This document shows positions 5,831-8,385 of a stretch of DNA of 8,385 nucleotides, in pieces. The number at the start of each line of letters is the position of its first letter. The stretch's first letter is position 1. Below the pieces are notes generated by a model. The model made no database searches. It saw nothing but the letters and a program-made list of their open reading frames with translations, and was not told the origin of the DNA. This DNA is from RQOF01 sp964461135 (lineage in GTDB: Bacteria; Calditrichota; Calditrichia; RBG-13-44-9): positions 1 through 8,385 of the forward strand of contig CAYWTB010000137.1 of the NCBI GenBank assembly GCA_964461135.1, read 5' to 3'. The position numbers and the translations under genes are program-made.

Positions 5831-6739
5831 ATGAAAAATTTATATAAAAGCATGAATATATTCCGTTGTATTCATGAATCTCACAGTGGATTTAAGAATA
5901 AAATTTCGGTATATCATATCCTGAAAGAAAAATCCTGTTATCCTCATGGTTGCATTTATTTTCGCTGGAAATGTAAGCAGTTGAATAAAAAAAGCACCTG
6001 CCATCGGGGTTATTCCCACGTTGGCCGGAAATGCTTTGGATGCAGAGATTTTTATGAGGAGAAAATTCATAATTATCCCGAGCTTCAGATTGAGCCGGAT
6101 AAATACAAGGAATTTCAGAGAGAGTTGGAGTATTTTGAGGACTGGCTGATGGAGAGGCAACATAAAACGGTGGATTTTTCCGGGAGAGTGAAGGGAGTTA
6201 AGCCTCGTTTTATCAATAAGGTATACCCTAAAACAAGTTTTCTTTCCTTCCGTGGCTTTATTATTATTTTAGCAGATGCATTTCTTGACCGGTTGCATTT
6301 TGAAGATCCCATATATCTGTTGATCTCGGGAAATTATTACCATCAGTTAGAACCGGGAATAAATGCAAAAATTGAGGGATTTGGTTATATTCATGTTGAT
6401 CAGGGTCGGCTGACTCTGCAAAAAATGAGGGGTGTTGAAGTCATTGAGAGGGGCGAGCCTGCCTATTGGGATGAGCAGTCCATACAAATGGCCCGGGCGA
6501 CGGCCACGGAGTTTGCTGAGCAGCCGGAAGGCTGCGTACAGTGCCCCATGGGCGCACTGGTGGATGTTGAGTATAACCGGGACCATCATTCCTCAGCCGC
6601 AAGAAAGTTGTTCTGCCTGAAAGGGATAGCGGATTACCGGGATTGTTATGCCCGGTCGGATTATTGTGGTCTGGACCGTGAAGCCAGCTCAACTCCTCGA
6701 AATAATTGTCGGGACCGAAAAGGGATTGTGGTTTCCTGA
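5831..6739 (+). CDS. Cysteine-rich protein of unknown function, possible metal or Fe-S binding
   Basis: I do not recognise a named family. The 302-residue product (numbered from the ATG at 5831) has no signal peptide and no clear membrane segment, so it is probably cytoplasmic. An N-terminal cluster (residues 36-71) reads CYPHGC, then C48, C57 in STCHRGYSHVGR, and CFGC (68-71), followed by RDFYEEKIHNYPEL. A C-terminal cluster has CVQC (235-238) and C262-x9-C272 (FCLKGIADYRDC). Between them, residues about 140-208 are beta-rich and glycine-punctuated (FRGFIIILAD, PIYLLISGNYY, IEGFGYIHVDQGRLTL, RGVEVIERG), which could be an OB-like barrel. CxxC pairs at both ends suggest zinc ribbons or an Fe-S cluster; this is inference. 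The last 25 residues look less protein-like, and another frame stays open there. The gene stands alone, divergent from mocA-xdhC and convergent with the GWxTD gene. Confidence 0.82.
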   Translation: MKNLYKSMNIFRCIHESHSGFKNKISVYHILKEKSCYPHGCIYFRWKCKQLNKKSTCHRGYSHVGRKCFGCRDFYEEKIHNYPELQIEPDKYKEFQRELEYFEDWLMERQHKTVDFSGRVKGVKPRFINKVYPKTSFLSFRGFIIILADAFLDRLHFEDPIYLLISGNYYHQLEPGINAKIEGFGYIHVDQGRLTLQKMRGVEVIERGEPAYWDEQSIQMARATATEFAEQPEGCVQCPMGALVDVEYNRDHHSSAARKLFCLKGIADYRDCYARSDYCGLDREASSTPRNNCRDRKGIVVS

Positions 6740-6801
6740 ACCGATTAGCTTTATGCCGATCCCGGGGAAATTGCCTGCTATCTCTGTTCATGCCTTGTGC
6801 A

Positions 6802-8211
6802 TTATCGCTGGTCATAATCGTAACCCGCCTGTGTTTTTCTGACCAGTCTTTCCCAATCCGGCTGATATAGTTCCTTACTATATGTGGAATGAACCAGATC
6901 GAAATCTCCGAATCCGGTTAAATCTGCAAAGACAAATATTACGCCACCTTCCATTTCATGATAGTGCCAGATTTCATGGGGTTTCATATCTATGGACATA
7001 TAAAACCGTTCGATTTCATTAGGAGAACCATAGCTCAGCAGAATACGCCCCCGGTCGGTTTCCCAACCTTCCTTGTTCATGGATGAAAAATTTAACTCCG
7101 CATACCGGATCAGTTCAAAATAGTTCCGCTTAAATTCATTGACTTCTGTGGTGGGGGTGGGATCAAATTTCTTCCAGAATTTAGCCAGAAAAACTCTCTT
7201 CCCATCCAGGCTGAGATTACTAAAAATTTCCCGTTCTTTTTTCGTGGAGATGAAGTTTGTTTTCTCAAATTCCTTATCCAGGGCCTTTTCATCAAATTGC
7301 AGATATTCGGTGATTGCCAGATCAATCGATCCTCCGGTATCAGTGGAATCTGTATCATCTGTTTTACTCCCCCCGGGTTTCAGAAATGAAAATCGTTTTG
7401 AAGACCTGGTTATTTCCCGAGTTTCCAGGTCCTGAATTTCCATGTTAAGAGTGTAGGTTGATGCGGGGAGTGTTACGATATTATGTCCCCCCACGATTAC
7501 AGCAGATTTCCCGGGTTTGGTTACCACCCGCTCCGGATAAGTTTTAACAATGTTTCCATCCAGATCCTGAATATTTACCTGGACCTTATAATGTCCCGGA
7601 TTGCCGGGAGTATACTTCATGTTATATAATTCCGTATAATAGTAGAGAACCGGTAAAGTCACGTTGAAAAGGCTTCCCGGATTAGGAATGGCAAGAAAAG
7701 AATTTTTATGGAAAGCACTCTGAAGTGTATCCGATTTGATCTTACTGCATAACTCAATGGTACTGAGTGACAAATTTTCTGCGGGGAAGGATGAACAGCT
7801 AAAATCAAAAAGATATTCTCCTGCTTTTCCGGAATTTTCATCCTGGACGATTATTTTTGCCTGATAACTTCCAGGCTTCAGGGAAAATGCAAATGAATTT
7901 AGGAATTTGCGGTAAAGTGAAATATCTTCAAGAGAATCTATCTCGCTTCTTCGGCGGTCAAATTTCTCAAACAGGATGCTGTCCTTTTGTATTATCTGTG
8001 CAGTAGCTGTGTACTCCGCAACATAATGGTCGTCCCGGGAAACATACTGCAGATTGGTTTCATAGAAAGACATGTAAATTTCCATGTAAACATTATCTTC
8101 GTTACCGCGGAAAAATGAATGATCGATTGACAGTGGAATAAAACTGGTTTGGGCCGGGAGGTTTAAAAATAAAACAAGAATGATAAGCAAAGGGTAATAA
8201 TACAATCTCAT
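6802..8211 (-). CDS. Exported GWxTD-domain protein
   Basis: This 469-residue protein begins with a signal peptide (residues 1-20, MRLYYYPLLIILVLFLNLPA) with likely cleavage before Q21. There is no lipobox cysteine, so it should be periplasmic or secreted. Residues about 30-280 are beta-rich with two repeated stretches (LKPGSYQAKIIVQDENSGKA at 111-130; LPASTYTLNMEIQDLETRE at 248-266) that look like Ig or MG-like modules describing an axis of verbal rather than catalytic motifs. A short acidic, Thr/Ser-rich linker (283-294) leads to the GWxTD domain. This runs from about 305 to 445, with FLAKFWKKFDPTPTTEVNEF (341-360) and GWETDRGRILLSYGSPNEI (382-400), then IWHYHEMEGGVIFVFAD (414-430). The GWxTD family is known from FCB-type bacteria and Acidobacteria, and its function is not established. 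The ATG at 8211 is supported by AGGAG 8 bases upstream. Confidence 0.93.
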   Translation of the reverse strand: MRLYYYPLLIILVLFLNLPAQTSFIPLSIDHSFFRGNEDNVYMEIYMSFYETNLQYVSRDDHYVAEYTATAQIIQKDSILFEKFDRRRSEIDSLEDISLYRKFLNSFAFSLKPGSYQAKIIVQDENSGKAGEYLFDFSCSSFPAENLSLSTIELCSKIKSDTLQSAFHKNSFLAIPNPGSLFNVTLPVLYYYTELYNMKYTPGNPGHYKVQVNIQDLDGNIVKTYPERVVTKPGKSAVIVGGHNIVTLPASTYTLNMEIQDLETREITRSSKRFSFLKPGGSKTDDTDSTDTGGSIDLAITEYLQFDEKALDKEFEKTNFISTKKEREIFSNLSLDGKRVFLAKFWKKFDPTPTTEVNEFKRNYFELIRYAELNFSSMNKEGWETDRGRILLSYGSPNEIERFYMSIDMKPHEIWHYHEMEGGVIFVFADLTGFGDFDLVHSTYSKELYQPDWERLVRKTQAGYDYDQR

Positions 8212-8219
8212 TATTGGAA

Positions 8220-8224
8220 CTCCT
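8220..8224 (-). promoter_or_regulatory. Ribosome binding site of the GWxTD gene
   Basis: AGGAG on the minus strand lies 8 bases before the ATG at 8211, directly ahead of a complete signal peptide, and fixes the start. Confidence 0.75.
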
Positions 8225-8266
8225 GAAGAAAGATCTTAAAAATAATTTTTAATACAAATTTTTGCA

Positions 8267-8283
8267 AACGCTAATATAACGCT
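8267..8283 (-). repeat. AACGCT direct repeat, 11-base period, upstream of the GWxTD gene
   Basis: Two AACGCT copies (8267-8272 and 8278-8283; AGCGTT on the minus strand) are spaced 11 bases apart, one helix turn, and flank TATATT. They lie 56-72 bases upstream of the start, a usual place for a promoter and regulator sites. The rest of 8212-8385 is AT-rich with no gene seen. Confidence 0.35.
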
Positions 8284-8385
8284 TTAAACTTAAAATAGTT
8301 GTCAGAAAAACACAATTTTGGATTTCAATACTTGAGTCCCCTCCGAAAAATAGAATTTTCAAATCTACTTTTCATGGATGGAAAT

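Noticed and set aside
6740..6801. Bidirectional terminator between the cysteine-rich and GWxTD genes
   Set aside because: The gap of 62 bases shows no stem followed by a T-tract on either strand.
6441..6815. 124-codon minus-strand open frame opposite the cysteine-rich gene
   Set aside because: It is rich in Pro/Arg/His without motifs and overlaps a better-supported gene, so it is most likely a shadow.
8278..8305. Sigma70-type promoter CTGACA plus TATATT for the GWxTD gene
   Set aside because: The spacer would be 21 bases, too long for a normal promoter, and no better -10 is found at 16-18 bases.

Overview
The window holds five protein-coding genes and one long, structured intergenic region. 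It looks like chromosomal DNA from a bacterium of the FCB superphylum or a neighbouring uncultured lineage (Calditrichota, KSB1 or Neomarinimicrobiota-like). Two points support this. The first gene encodes a very large exported protein ending in a classic type IX secretion (T9SS) type A sorting domain (YQLSQNFPNPFNSGTVI...). The last encodes a GWxTD-domain protein. Both families are typical of these lineages. The phylum is inferred from protein style; no rRNA or other marker gene is present.

Layout: (1) 84-3596 (+), a 1170-residue secreted protein with a TTG start and a good ribosome binding site. (2) 3597-3714, a convergent gap with at most a weak terminator. (3) 3715-5195 (-), a two-gene operon: a MocA/MobA-like molybdopterin nucleotidyltransferase, then an XdhC/CoxI-family protein. 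The two overlap in a TAATG stop/start and serve maturation of the molybdenum cofactor for xanthine-dehydrogenase-type enzymes. (4) 5196-5830, a divergent AT-rich intergenic region of about 635 bases. It holds a GC-rich imperfect hairpin, a 15-bp dyad, other inverted and direct repeats, and a perfect TATAAT. (5) 5831-6739 (+), a cysteine-rich protein of unknown function with two cysteine clusters around a possible OB-like beta region. (6) 6802-8211 (-), a 469-residue exported GWxTD protein, convergent with gene 5. (7) 8212-8385, its upstream region.

The genes do not form a single pathway. The mocA-xdhC pair is a clear functional unit, but no molybdoenzyme structural gene lies in the window. 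The two exported proteins belong to envelope or secretion biology. The cysteine-rich protein is the most likely undescribed item, and the intergenic region upstream of it is the most likely place for unannotated regulation or a small RNA. I saw no mobile element, CRISPR array, tRNA or rRNA.
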